Positions 11,939 through 31,157 of a stretch of DNA of 64,000 nucleotides are shown one piece after another. The DNA is from Strongylocentrotus droebachiensis. Taxonomy: Eukaryota > Echinodermata > Echinoidea > Camarodonta > Strongylocentrotidae. Within the stretch, counting starts at the first letter, position 1; each line of letters begins with the position of its first letter. Location: assembly GCA_035222895.1 (NCBI GenBank), contig JAVYIG010000693.1, positions 372,001-436,000 on the forward strand. The letters run 5' to 3'. The position numbers and the translations under genes were made by a program. The notes beneath the pieces are model-generated. The model did no database searches and was not told where the DNA came from. It was given only the letters and a program-made list of their open reading frames with translations.

Positions 11939-12240
11939 GACATGCATGCAAATTTTCGGGGGGATCTTAGGGGTGGGGGTCAAATTGACCCCCCCCCCCC
12001 CCCGGTAAAAACCGGGACTTTACTCTCTCGCAAACATAGCGATTTTGTGCTCTTATATTATAAGAGAAGAAATTTGTTGCGACAAACTCTTACTAATAGC
12101 AGTGGCGGATCCAGGAATTTCTTACCCGGGGGGGGGGGGCACAAATGGCAATGGGTGAAATCAGTAGCGTACGCAGGATTTTTTTCAAGGGGGGGGGGGG
12201 GTTAACATTTTTAAATCGGGCCGAAAATTTCGCAACGATT
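11939..12240. repeat. Cluster of three poly(G/C)-containing dispersed repeats
   Basis: Three starts are visible side by side: a C run at about 11989-12003, 'agtggcggatccaggaattt' followed by a G run (12101-12140), and 'agtagcgtacgcaggattt' followed by a G run (12161-12201). The same openings recur at 9016 and 46457. Confidence 0.7.
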
Positions 12241-12250
12241 AGCGAAATAT

Positions 12251-12340
12251 GTAATAGCGAGTTAGATCGCTACGGCTGCTGCGCTCTCCTAAGAGCGAAA
12301 TTCAAATAGCGAGTTAGATCGCTACGGCTGCTGCGCTTGA
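12251..12340. repeat. Short direct duplication (33-bp motif)
   Basis: aatagcgagttagatcgcta and the bases after it (through 'ctgctgcgct') occur at about 12252 and 12306, 54 bases apart. Confidence 0.8.
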
Positions 12341-12936
12341 TTAAAAAATCGGCCATAAACAAATTCCTTTGTCAAGGTTCAAACTCTGGACTTTGCTTTA
12401 TACAGACACGTCAAGCTGAACTTATTCTGCATTAGTGAGTAAAAACCCAAAACATAAATACATATTGCTTTTAGATTATACTTCGGTATGAGCATTGTGC
12501 ACGATAATCCTCTCGACTCGACACTAGCGTATCCAGTGGAGTTTTAATTCGGTAAAAGTCTTCCTCTATAGCTGCAAAAAGGTATGCATAATGTTTGCTG
12601 TCGTATACTTCTGTTTTATCTCTTTTATAACTTTTCTCCCCCTCCTTTCTCGCCAGGGCCCATGCACATGCACTCAATCATATTATCTTTCTCTCTCTTT
12701 CCGCTCTCTCCTCTCTCTCTCTCTCTCTCCTCCCTCTCTCTCTCTGTTCCTCCCTACTTCTCGCTCCGGCTGCCACCCCTTCCAGAGAATGTCGACAGGG
12801 AGGGGGGGGGGGGGGGCGAGTTGGACAACGAGCGGGGAAGGAGATCATTTGCCTATTCAGAATACCAAAGATTGTTATAGTGGTGAAGAAACAAGAGTTT
12901 TCAGAACACCTCCTATAAGGGGTGATGATATACCTG

Positions 12937-13480
12937 GTGAAATAACACTGTTTTTACGGATAGGCCTACACCATTTTCCATTTCAAGTTCAGAACCGAGA
13001 AAAAAAGTTTGCCAATTGTAATTATTAAGTCAAATCTTATTCACCGCTGTTATTCACGCAACACGGATGTAAAAGGGACTACGCCAGTATATTTTGGTTC
13101 AGCCATTTAGTTTGTTTTGATCAAGAAAATTTAGGTCATGATTGTGCTTATCATTAAACAAACTTTTATGTCATGGACGAGTTCCAAGTTATATAAAAAT
13201 AATTGTCTTTATATAAATTATTGCAAATCCATTATGTTTACTGTGAATATATATTTGGTGAAATACTACCGTTTTCACGGATCCACCATTTTCCATTTCA
13301 AGTTCACCACCGAGAAGAAAAAAAAGTTTGCCAATTGTAATTATTAAGTCAAGTTTATACACCGCTGTTATTCACACAACAAGGATGTAAAAGGAACTAG
13401 GTCAGTATATTTCGGTTCAGCCATTTAGTTTGTTTTGATTAAGCAAAATTGTATAGGTCATGTGCTTATCAGTTAAGCAA
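12937..13480. repeat. 320-bp tandem duplication upstream of sulfotransferase copy 1
   Basis: 12937-13140 and 13258-13480 are diverged direct copies (landmarks: ccattttccatttcaagttc and gtttgccaattgtaattatt). The same pair occurs in duplication unit 2 at about 28893-29410, so it predates the large duplication. ORFs of 95-145 codons here rest on a CT/G-rich low-complexity tract and look non-coding. Confidence 0.8.
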
Positions 13481-13606
13481 ACTTTAAAGGTAATACAAAG
13501 TTTTGGTATATGGGGTCATGAATTTGGTTCAAATGAAGATAATTATTGGAAGCATAATTTTTATGCGATTTTACAATATTCGATGATCGTTGCCGCGTTT
13601 GAAATA

Positions 13607-14602
13607 CCGTGTGTCTCAAAAAAAACGTAACACTTTTGAAATGGTTGCCAAATTGAGCATATATAATTTTATGAAAAAATGTTGATATGTATGGAAAGCT
13701 AAAGGACCAACCTTTCATATGATATGAAAAAATTGAAAAAAAAATCATGCTTCGATGAACAGTGTTCACTTAAGTTAGAGGTATGAAAATGGGCCTGCGC
13801 AGGATTTTTCCTTCCAATTTTGGACAGGTAAGTTACTTTTAGCATACAAAATAAGTTTGATATGAGATATTCATGATCGATGGATTAAGAGTTAAAAGGA
13901 TGTTTTGAATACCAGTCCTTTCTCTCTGTCATTTATCAATCCCCAAACACCACCCCTGCCACACACACACACACACACACACACCAACTTCCACTCCCAT
14001 CTTATTGTATCATTGATCTGGTAGATGTGAACAGGATGAAGGAAGAATGGGAAAATGTTAAATTGAAATACCGTATTCAAAATCATAATTGACATTATGC
14101 AACCCACTCTCCTCCCCCCCACAACCTTTTCCCATCCCATCACCTACCCCTTGCCTTTTCTTTATCAGTTTTCTTCCGTAAGTTTGGTGGATCATCAATC
14201 ACATTTTATTCAGGTTTTATGAATGACCCAAACATGTAATAGCTAAGTACATCATTCATTATGCATTGAAAATACCAGAATTCGAGGTATTCAAAATATC
14301 CTTTTGATTCAAAATATCCTTTTGATCCATCGATCATGAATATCTCATATCGACCTTATTTTGTAAGTTACAAGTAATTTACCTGTCCAAAATTGGAAGG
14401 AAAAATCCTGCGCAGGCCCATTTTCATACCTCTAACTTAAGTGAACACTGTCCATCGAAGCATGATTTTTTTTTAATTTTTTCATATCATATGAAAGGTT
14501 GGTCCTTTAGCTTTCCATACATATAGACATTTTTTCATAAAATTATATATGCTCAATTTGGCAACCATTTCAAAAGTGTTACGTTTTTTTTGAGACACAC
14601 GG
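13607..14602. mobile_element. 996-bp TA-flanked DNA transposon with ~300-bp inverted repeats
   Basis: Both ends read CCGTGTGTCTCAAAAAAAAC (right end reverse-complemented), and the inverted homology continues for about 300 bp each side. TA lies outside each end (13605-13606 and 14603-14604). The matching place in duplication unit 2 (about 29546) reads straight through with a single TA, giving the pre-insertion site. TA duplication and the end sequence fit the Tc1/mariner superfamily. The centre has no transposase, only a (CA)n tract and CT-rich DNA, so it is non-autonomous. Confidence 0.92.
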
Positions 14603-14604
14603 TA

Positions 14605-15950
14605 GAGTCGAAAGTGATGACATTGTAAATAAAAAAACTCTTCATGTTGTATAGCGCCCTCTCAAGATTGATATTACTTTCGCTTTAAAATAATGTTTCT
14701 TGACTACAATCGACCGATTTGCCATTCCCGTTTGGAAATTATATATTAGAACTGAGATTTTCATGGTCGCAGTTACCATGGAATGGCCTTAGGCGCTAAT
14801 TGAAATATTCAAAATTTACCGGGAGCACCGGTAAATTTTTGATTATTCATTTTCTCGAAAGCAGAAGTGTTTTAGGGGTTACATTTTCTAGTGCTTATCA
14901 TACATCCACAGGGGCATCCAAGTTTATCAACATTGCAAATCCATCCAATTTTCAAAATTTTCCAAAACTTTGCATTACCTTTAATGTCAGTGATGAGTTC
15001 CAAGTTTTATACATTAATGAGAAATTGTCTTCATAATTATAAATCGCCAATCCATGTTGTTACAATTGTGAATTGTAATTGTGGTGGGCCAGTTAATGAG
15101 TTGAAGGTGACAAGTTCAAATATAAATGAAAACACAAGAAGCTCGGAATTACAGTTGAAGTCCACTTTATTAAATATATTAGTCAGCCGAAGCTCCAATC
15201 GTTGCAAACGAAGAGTATTATTATTATATAAATATTGTAAATAAGCTGCTTCTCTCAGAGGCTGGGCAGCCATATTGACAGTAAACTAGCAGCACATCCT
15301 TAACATGATAACGGAATGAAATAAACTCTCAAATAATATCTACTTTCAAATAATATCAACTAAAAACTGACTTCAAAATCCAGCACATGGCATTTAAATA
15401 CCGCGGCACCCGATGAGGCTTAGATATTACATGATATTGCCAGCCAACCAGGAGAACTCTTACGAAGCCAACCAATTACAAGACGGGATATATCAAATTA
15501 CCCTTAGGTCATCTGACCAATTAAGAGAGGAGTTATACCTTTAATTAATTATAACCAATGACAAAGCATAATAGATAAGAGTGATTTAAACTAGTCACCG
15601 ACAAAAATGGGAGGAGTCTATCTCTTCGCGAGAATGTCGCGTCCCCGGTAAAACAGTCTATTGTCTACCGTTTTATTGGAAATGAACACCTGTACATCTT
15701 GATGCAGGAATTCATTTCCAACGTGCTTTTCAAAATGAACAATTTTAATATAATGCAAGAATTCAAAACCAGGGGTTGTTTACCCGTTCCCGGCATACTA
15801 TTAGAAACATAATTAATGCTATCGAAAATAATATCTCTAGTGATATTCGTTTGTCTCGCAATGTGGTCAATAAGGAATCTAAAAGTTCACGACGTTTCGT
15901 GCGCATCTGCAACACTTCGTCTGGTGATAATAACTACTGTAAGCAAGGGT
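14605..15950. other. Upstream region of sulfotransferase copy 1, no gene recognised
   Basis: This region is nearly identical to 29547-30892. Several ORFs of 78-117 codons recur in both units, but they are preserved only because the units are young duplicates; none shows a family motif. A hairpin with stem ggaaatgaa/ttcatttcc lies at about 15679-15720. Confidence 0.5.
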
Positions 15951-15951
15951 C

Positions 15952-15960
15952 TTTTATACT
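15952..15960 (+). promoter_or_regulatory. Candidate TATA box and 5' UTR exon of sulfotransferase copy 1
   Basis: TTTTATACT is followed by GC-richer DNA and, at 16084/16085, a good donor (AG|GTGAAT). The coding exon is preceded by a strong acceptor (pyrimidine run, TGTAG ending at 16215). This suggests a short 5' UTR exon (about 15982-16084) and a 131-bp first intron. CCAAT/ATTGG motifs sit near 16027 and 16052. The arrangement is inferred. Confidence 0.35.
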
Positions 15961-16215
15961 CTACGGGAGGACCGGCGGAGCGGTCCATAATTCGATCGAT
16001 AAATGGAACAATAACGCACAATGCCTATTGGTCGACGCACACGGTGACCGACCAATCACCAGGCCGCTTTAGGTCAAATTTTAGGTGAATACAATTAATC
16101 AACCCAGCCCGGCTCTTCTATGGCTATAGCGCCCCCTTTAGGTCAAATGAAATGCCCAAATGAGCGTACCATTACATAATTGTTAATATTCTTTCCACTT
16201 TTTGCATTTCTGTAG

Positions 16216-23050
<6,835 letters not shown>

Positions 23051-23489
23051 ACATCGATAGAAATGGGACCTATATAGCTTTAAAAGCTCTGCTTCCTTTA
23101 CAGGTTCCTCCTCTTTTTCTCAAAATCTGATGTAATTAAGAAAGTTTTTTTTTTATAATTCTTTTATAATGGTGAAATGTATTTTTTTCTTCTCTTTACC
23201 TCTTCAGAGGGACTTTAGTATTCCATTTCAAATACATATACATAATAGACTATTTACAAAACAAGTCAAATGAAACATATGCATTATACAAGATAATGAT
23301 GCAATGTATATTATGTTCACTGCATCATTTAAAAATTGCAACATTATTATTGTACCGATTTTGATAATACACTGCTATGCCTTTGTTTATGTTTTATTGT
23401 ATATAATTATGTGATATGAGAAAGTGGAAAATAAATTTGAACCTTGAACCTCGAACCTCAAAATGTATTTCTTACATCGCACTTTATTT

Positions 23490-23705
23490 AAAGAAAGTTC
23501 CGTGATGATGGTTCGGATCAAGGCGATGCGCTATAGTGCCCTTTGGTAAGGCATCAATCCTCATTACCAGGTCCCTCGGAGAGGACCTAAAGCCGTCGGC
23601 CGCCTGGTTGCTTACTTACAAGCATTTATGCTTTCTTAGCAGTCAGGTAAAATAACCACCACCATTCATTCATTCATTCATTCATTCATTCATTTATACA
23701 TGAGT
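23490..23705 (+). mobile_element. Probable SINE or LINE 3'-tail fragment with (ATTC)n
   Basis: The block 'aggtccctcggagaggacct...tggttgcttacttac...gctttcttagcagtcaggtaaaa' ends in an ATTC microsatellite (23664-23692). A similar tail (gctttcttaggaggcgggtaaaa) occurs at about 49653-49676. Family assignment is uncertain. Confidence 0.45.
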
Positions 23706-23969
23706 ATCATTTTGGTCACATCCACTGAATAACTTTGACGACCAAATTCTTAGGTCTTTCCATTAGACAGTAAAACAGTACAATGGAACCGAAGGGGCTG
23801 CTCCCATATATAGGGAAGGAAAATTAAACAATTAAGAAAGAGAGGAAAAGAAGCAAAAGAAGAAGAAGAAGATGATGATGATGATGACCTTCTCCAATTA
23901 CATCAGAATTTATTTTGTTCAGCTGCGCCACACTTGGCCGTAGAGGGCGGACAATGTGTCCTTTAAAAT

Positions 23970-26900
23970 GAGTCATATAATGAAATTCTCCCGTGAAAGA
24001 GCAAAACTCAGAAGAGTCCACACTGAAAAATTGGAAAAAGAAATTAAAGACCTGGAATATCGATTGACGATCCATATTGATTGTCATAAAAGTATTCAGG
24101 ATGAAATTGACATGAAAAAAATGGAATTAGAGAAGCTTTTCGACTATTCACGTCAAGGGTTAAAAGTCCGTTCAAGGACAGAATGGTCTGAAGAAGGAGA
24201 AAAAAATTCAAAGTTTTTTGAACAGTTACTAAAGTCAAATAAAAGGAAAAGTGTGATTAAGGAGATATATAATGAAAATAAGGCAACTGTGAGGGATGGC
24301 AAAGGGATTTTGAAGATTATCAGGGAGTTTTACGAGAATTTATATGCATGTAAAAATGGTGAAATTACAGAGGATATTGAAAATATGTTCTTAAATGAAT
24401 TACCCAAATTAAGTAAAGAAAATAAAGAGTATTGTGAAGGCAAGATAACACTGGCAGAATGCTATCAGGCAGTAAAGGAAATGAAATGGAACAAATCACC
24501 AGGCAATGACGGCTTCTCGACTGAGTTTTATTTCACGTTCTGGCCAATTTTAGGGAAAACAATAGTGGAGGCTTTTAATGAAAGTTTTGAAACAAAAATG
24601 TTATCAAACTCACAGAGACAGGGGGTAATTACACTAATTGAGAAAGAAGGCAAAGACCCTTGGTACATGAAAAACTATAGGCCAATTACTCTCTTAAATG
24701 TAGATTATAAAATATTGTCGAAAGTATTAGCTACAAGGGTGAAGGAGGTATTGGAGGATATTATTCATTACGATCAGGTGGGCTATGTTAAAGATCGGAA
24801 TATTGGGGAAGCGGTTCGGTTAATTGATGATACATTCTTTCAGTCCTTGTATCAGCCTGTAGGCTTTTTAATTGCCGTAGATTTTGAAAAGGCATTCGAT
24901 TGCATTTCCCATAAACTTTTATTTAAAGCTTTGGAACAGTTTGGGTTTGGTAAAGTTTTGTGTTCTTGGGTTAAAACCCTCTACACTAATGTTAGCAGTT
25001 GCGTGATGAACGGGGGACACTCAACAGGATATTTTGGAATTAATAGAGGGGTAAGACAAGGTGACCCCCTATCTCCATATTTATTTGTAATAGTTATCGA
25101 ATTACTAGCTCGTTATATTAGGAAAGATGAGAGCATTAAAGGGGTAGGATTCGGGAATAAAGAAATAAAGCAAGTTTTGTTTGCCGATGATATTACATTG
25201 TTTTTAAAAGATATGGATTCAATTAATAAAGTGAAGAAAGTTTTCAAAAACTTTGAAAAATTAGGTGGGTTGAAGATAAATATGGATAAGACAAATTTTA
25301 TGTGGTTAGGAGAGGAAAGTGATAGGCCGGGTTTACCTTTTTTGGGACATAGGGTACAACATATAAAGATCCTAGGGGTATATTTCGCACGTCATTCCAA
25401 AATAAAAGATGATTTGAACTATAAGGAAATTTTGAGCAAAATCAAAAGACTAATCGGTTGGTGGAAGCAACGAGATTTAACGATGTTTGGCAAAATTAAA
25501 TTGTTGAAGATATATGTATTTTCAAAACTAAATTATGTTTCGTCTCTTATGACAGTCCCACAAAACATTTTTGAAGAAATCGAAAAGATTTCTTTTAATT
25601 TTATTTGGGGAGGGAGAGACAGAATAAAACGGAAAATATTATATCAAGATTACTGCGCTGGGGGACTCAGAGTAACGAATTTTAAGATATTTATCAAGAC
25701 TCAGAGAATAATGTGGATCAAACGGTTGCTCTATGGAGAAAAGTATTCAGGTTGGAAAGTAACCTTTGACCACTTTTTCAGATCACTGGGGGGTCGAATT
25801 ATATTTCTTTGTAATTATGATATAAATAAAATGGACTTGAAGGGTATACCATCTTTTTATAAAGACATGTTGAAGGCATGGCCAGAATTAGATAAATGCA
25901 GACACTTTGGAGAAAATAAGAATAATCCGATTATATTTAGCAATAAGTGTATATGTCTCAGCAATAAAACATTTTTTGATGTCAAACTATTTCAGAAAGG
26001 TATACTTCAAGCATCAGATATAATTGTCAGAGGTCATTTAAAACCGATCTTACATTTTTTAAATTTGGGTTTTGAAACTAAAAGCTTGCTTAGAATTCAA
26101 AAGATCTTTTCAGCGATTAGAAACGATTGGATACAAAGTGATTTTATGGAAGTGGACACTGAAAATTTTGAAATAGAATTGATGATATTTGGACGTTTAC
26201 AGAAACTATGTGATATAAAATCTAGGCGGTTATATGATTACTTCACTGAAGACCTTCAAAAAGAGTATACATTACATGTTACAGATGGCAACTGTCAATT
26301 TGATCTTGGAATGACGGAGTTGAAAGAAACATTCACAAGGATGAAATGTGCAATGCTTTGTAATAAACATAGAGAGTTTCAATACAAACAATTACAAGGG
26401 GCTGTATATACGAAAAGAGAGCTCTTTAAATTTGGTTTTGAGTCGGACCATTTTTGTTCCTTTTGTAGACTAAAAGTAGAGACATACCAACATTTATTTT
26501 TAGATTGTCTTAAAGTTAAAAGATTATGGCAGGAGGTAATTCAAAAGTTACATTTAATCGAAATTGACATTGATGATTGGAAACCCATTTTTATGGGAAT
26601 ATCCGGCAATACTGCGAGAATATTTGTAATAAATTGTATCATATTTTTAGTAAAGTATATCATTTTTATTTCTAGAAAAGAAGGAACTTTGCCATCTGTA
26701 CAGAAAACAGTACATATGCTTAAAAATTACAGAGACGAGGAATACAAAATGGCCTTCAAAAAGGGGAAACTGGGGATGCACTTACAGAAATGGGAACAAA
26801 TCGATGCATTTTTACTTTAATGGATGTGGGTATTATTATTATTTATTAGTATTATTAATTCTCTCTCGTGTACAGGTGGACAAACCGGAACAGGTTGCAT

Positions 26901-27561
26901 GCAGTGTGTGTGTCGGCGTGAAGGGGGTATGATGAGATGGGTGGGCAAAAGGGGGGGGGGGTTAAGAGTTTGTGTGGTGTGAGTTGAGGGAACAGGTTGC
27001 ATGCAGTGTGTGTTTGTATGTGTGTTTATGTGTGTGAAAGGTGGTGTGGGTGGGCTAGAGGGGAGGGGGGGTGTGAGAGTGTTGTGATAGGATGGTAATA
27101 TGTAACTTTAAACCTTCCTCTACTGTTATTTTGATTATACACTGTTACATGAAAGACTTGTTTTTCCTTGTTTTTTCTCTATGTTCATTGATTGATGTAA
27201 CTTATGAAATGTCTTGTATCAAAGATCTTGTTTTATATTGCTTATCTTGATAATTTCTTGTTATGTGAATTTCTTGTTATGTGAAATTATGAGGAAGGAA
27301 ATAAAATATCAGTTAAAACAAAAAAAATCTACACTTTAAACCTTCCTCTACTGTTATTTTGATTATACACTGTTACATGCAAGAATTTTTTATATATTTT
27401 TTTTCTATGTTCATTGATTGATGTAACTTATGAAGTGTCTTGTATCAAAGATCTTGTTTTATATTGCTTATTTTGATAATTTCTTGTTATGTGAAATTAT
27501 GAGGAAGGAAATAAAATTTCATTCAAAACAACAACAAACAAAAAAAAAAAAAAAAAAAAAA
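23970..27561 (+). mobile_element. 5'-truncated L1/Tx1-like LINE with a long open ORF2
   Basis: One uninterrupted ORF runs to the stop at 26818-26820 (954 codons counted from 23956; the first codons are host flank). It has reverse transcriptase motifs SPGNDGFSTEFY, NYRPITLLNVDYKILSKVLA, AVDFEKAFD (about residue 307), GVRQGDPLSPYLF and FADD (about residue 408). A C-terminal zinc-knuckle-like C..C....E...HLF..C lies near residue 833. The endonuclease domain is missing because of 5' truncation. The 3' UTR has G-rich tracts (26930-26970, 27057-27073) and two tandem copies of its last 210 bp (27112-27328 and 27329-27540), each with AATAAA, and ends in a poly(A) run. It splits the sequence that is intact at 8338-8350 (gagtcat|ttagcc), with at most two bases duplicated. 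Confidence 0.9.
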
Positions 27562-28892
27562 TTTAGCCAACAAATAATATGTTCAAATTTACAGGCCTGG
27601 GTTTTCCTCTCATGACTTTTTTCTTCAATTTTTTTGAAAATCGCTCATTTTTGTGATTTGTGTACAGAACATATGGAAATATCCTTTTTCCAAAAAAGAG
27701 ATAAAATATTGGTTGGTTTGGGACAAAACAAAAACAATAAAATACATTAAGTTAAAAAAAACAATGAAATACATTAAAAAAATTATCAAAAAAGAGATAA
27801 CATAAGGAATAACCTGGCTCTTCCTATTTTTTTTGTCGTATTATTATTCCAAATGGTCGAAAAAGAAAGCTTGAATGTGAATAATATGTGATTTATGGGT
27901 AAAATGTGAATTGTATGACCTCATTTGCATAAATTACCATATATGCAAATAAGTGAATTTTTCAACAAATTGACATTTTCATTGTATTATATACACTTCA
28001 CTTGATATATTTTCGCAGCGATCGGCTGTGAAACGGCCGAGATCTTAGGGTAAAACCCTGGTCTGAAATAGCCCGGTTAAAATAGGGTTAAGGGGGGGGG
28101 GGGTTCTTAGGGTTGCCAACTTTGAGACAGAGGTGAGAGTAAGACATTACGAGGGGGGTAATGAGCACTTAAAATATTCAGCGGCGAATAAGCGGGGGAG
28201 GGGGGGGGGGTGATGGGTATGGAGCACCACCGTAGTTTGTACGGGGGTATGTGCTTTGTTTTTCTATAGTTCATCATCCACCCTCCAAAATATTAAAGTC
28301 AACTGCCATAAACAAATTCCTTTGTCAAGGTTCAATTCTCTGGACTTTGCTCGATACATACATGTCAAGCTGAATCTTCTGCATCAGTGATTAAAAATCC
28401 AAAATCTAATACATATTGCTTTTAGACTATACTTCGGTATGAGTATTGTGCACGATAATCCTCTCGACTCGACACTAGCGTATCCAGTGGAGTTTTAATT
28501 CCGTAAAAGTCTTCCTCTATAGCTGCAAAAAGGTATGCATAATGTTTGCTGTCGTATACTTCTGTTTTTATCTCTTTTATAACTTTTCTCCCCCTCCTTT
28601 CTCGCCAGGGCCCATGCACATGCACTCAATCATATTATCTTTCTCTCTCTCTCCGCTCTCTCCTCTCTCTCTCTCTCTCTCTCTCCTCCCTCTTTCTCTG
28701 TTCCTCCCTACTTGTCGCTCCGGCTGCCACCCCTTCCAGAGAATGTCGAAAGGGAGGGGGGGGGGCGAGTTGGACAACGAGCGGGGAAGGAGATCATTTG
28801 CCTATTCAGAATACCAAAGATTGTTATAGTGGTGAAGAAACAAGAGTTTTCAGAACACCTCCTATAAGGGGTGATGATATACCTGGTGAAAT

Positions 28893-29410
28893 AACACTGT
28901 TTTTACGGATAGGCCTACACCATTTTCCATTTCAAGTTCAGAACCGAGAAAAAAAGTTTGCCAATTGTAATTATTAAGTCAAATCTTATTCACCGCTGTT
29001 ATTCACGCAACAAGGATGTAAAAGAGACTATGCCAGTATATTTTGGTTCAGCCATTTAGTTTGTTTTGATCAAGAAAATTTAGGTCATGTGCTTATCATT
29101 AAACAAACTTTTATGTCATGGACGAGTTCCAAGTTATATAAAAATAATTGTCTTTATATAAATTATTGCAAATCCATTATGTTAACTGTGAATATATATC
29201 TGGTGAAATACTACCGTTTTCACGGATCCACCATTTTCCATTTCAAGTTCAGAACCGAGAAGAAAAAAAAGTTTGCCAATTGTAATTATTAAGTCAAGTA
29301 TATACACCGCTGTTATTCACACAACAAGGATGTAAAAGGAACTAGGTCAGTATATTTCGGTTCAGCCATTTAGTTTGTTTTGATTAAGCAAAATTGTATA
29401 GGTCATGTGC
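28893..29410. repeat. Unit-2 copy of the 320-bp tandem duplication
   Basis: Corresponds to 12937-13480. At about 29546 the DNA reads through with a single TA, where copy 1 has the 996-bp transposon. Confidence 0.8.
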
Positions 29411-30893
29411 TTATCAGTTAAGCAAACTTTAAAGGTAATACAAAGTTTTGGTATATGGGGTCATGAATTTGGTTCAAATGAAGATATTGGAAGCATAATT
29501 TTTATGCGATTTTACAATATTCGATGATCGTTGCCGCGTTTGAAATAGAGTCGAAAGTGATGAAATTGTAAATAAAAAACTCTTCATGTTGTATAGCGCC
29601 CTCTCAAGATTGATATTACTTTCGCTTTAAAATAATGTTTCTTGACTACAATCGACCGATTTGCCATTCCCGTTTGGAAATTATATATTAGAACTGAGAT
29701 TTTCATGGTCGCAGTTACCATGGAATGGCCTTAGGCGCTAATTGAAATATTCAAAATTTACCGGGAGCACCGGTAAATTTTTGATTATTCATTTTCTCGA
29801 AAGCAGAAGTGTTTTAGGGGTTACATTTTCTAGTGCTTATCATACATCCACAGGGGCATCCAAGTTTATCAACATTGCAAATCCATCCAATTTTCAAAAT
29901 TTTCCAAAACTTTGCATTACCTTTAATGTCAGTGATGAGTTCCAAGTTTTATACATTAATGAGAAATTGTCTTCATAATTATAAATCGCCAATCCATGTT
30001 GTTACAATTGTGAATTGTAATTGTGGTGGGCCAGTTAATGAGTTGAAGGTGACAAGTTCAAATATAAATGAAAACACAAGAAGCTCGGAATTACAGTTGA
30101 AGTCCACTTTATTAAATATATAAGTCAGCCGAAGCTCCAATCGTTGCAAACGAAGAGTATTATTATTATATAAATATTGTAAATAAGCTGCTTCTCTCAG
30201 AGGCTGGGCAGCCATATTGACAGTAAACTAGCAGCACATCCTTAACATGATAACGGAATGAAATAAACTCTCAAATAATATCTACTTTCAAATAATATCA
30301 ACTAAAAACTGACTTCAAAATCCAGCACATGGCATTTAAATACCGCGGCACCCGATGAGGCTTAGATATTACATGATATTGCCAGCCAACCAGGAGAACT
30401 CTTACGAAGCCAACCAATTACAAGACGGGATATATCAAATTACCCTTAGGTCATCTGACCAATTAAGAGAGGAGTTATACCTTTAATTAATTATAACCAA
30501 TGACAAAGCATAATAGATAAGAGTGATTTAAACTAGTCACCGACAAAAATGGGAGGAGTCTATCTCTTCGCGAGAATGTCGCGTCCCCGGTAAAACAGTC
30601 TATTGTCTACCGTTTTATTGGAAATGAACACCTGTACATCTTGATGCAGGAATTCATTTCCAACGTGCTTTTCAAAATGAACAATTTTAATATAATGCAA
30701 GAATTCAAAACCAGGGGTTGTTTACCCGTTCCCGGCATACTATTAGAAACATAATTAATGCTATCGAAAATAATATCTCTAGTGATATTCGTTTGTCTCG
30801 CAATGTGGTCAATAAGGAATCTAAAAGTTCACGACGTTTCGTGCGCATCTGCAACACTTCGTCTGGTGATAATAACTACTGTAAGCAAGGGTC

Positions 30894-30902
30894 TTTTATA
30901 CT
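30894..30902 (+). promoter_or_regulatory. Candidate TATA box of sulfotransferase copy 2
   Basis: Same TTTTATACT, donor (about 31026) and acceptor (ending 31157) arrangement as in copy 1; the whole promoter region is practically identical. Confidence 0.35.
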
Positions 30903-31157
30903 CTACGGGAGGACCGGCGGAGCGGTCCATAATTCGATCGATAAATGGAACAATAACGCACAATGCCTATTGGTCGACGCACACGGTGACCGACCAATCA
31001 CCAGGCCGCTTTAGGTCAAATTTTAGGTGAATACAATTAATCAACCCAGCCCGGCTCTTCTATGGCTATAGCGCCCCCTTTAGGTCAAATGAAATGCCCA
31101 AATGAGCGTACCATTACATAATTGTTAATATTCTTTCCACTTTTTGCATTTCTGTAG

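Noticed and set aside
12584-13028. ORFs of 98-145 codons, also present at 28542-28977
   Set aside because: Low-complexity CT and G tracts with frame shifts between the two copies; not kept as protein.
15776-16088. ORFs of 90 and 98 codons upstream of each sulfotransferase copy
   Set aside because: Two overlapping frames in the promoter and 5' UTR region, identical in both copies only through recent duplication.
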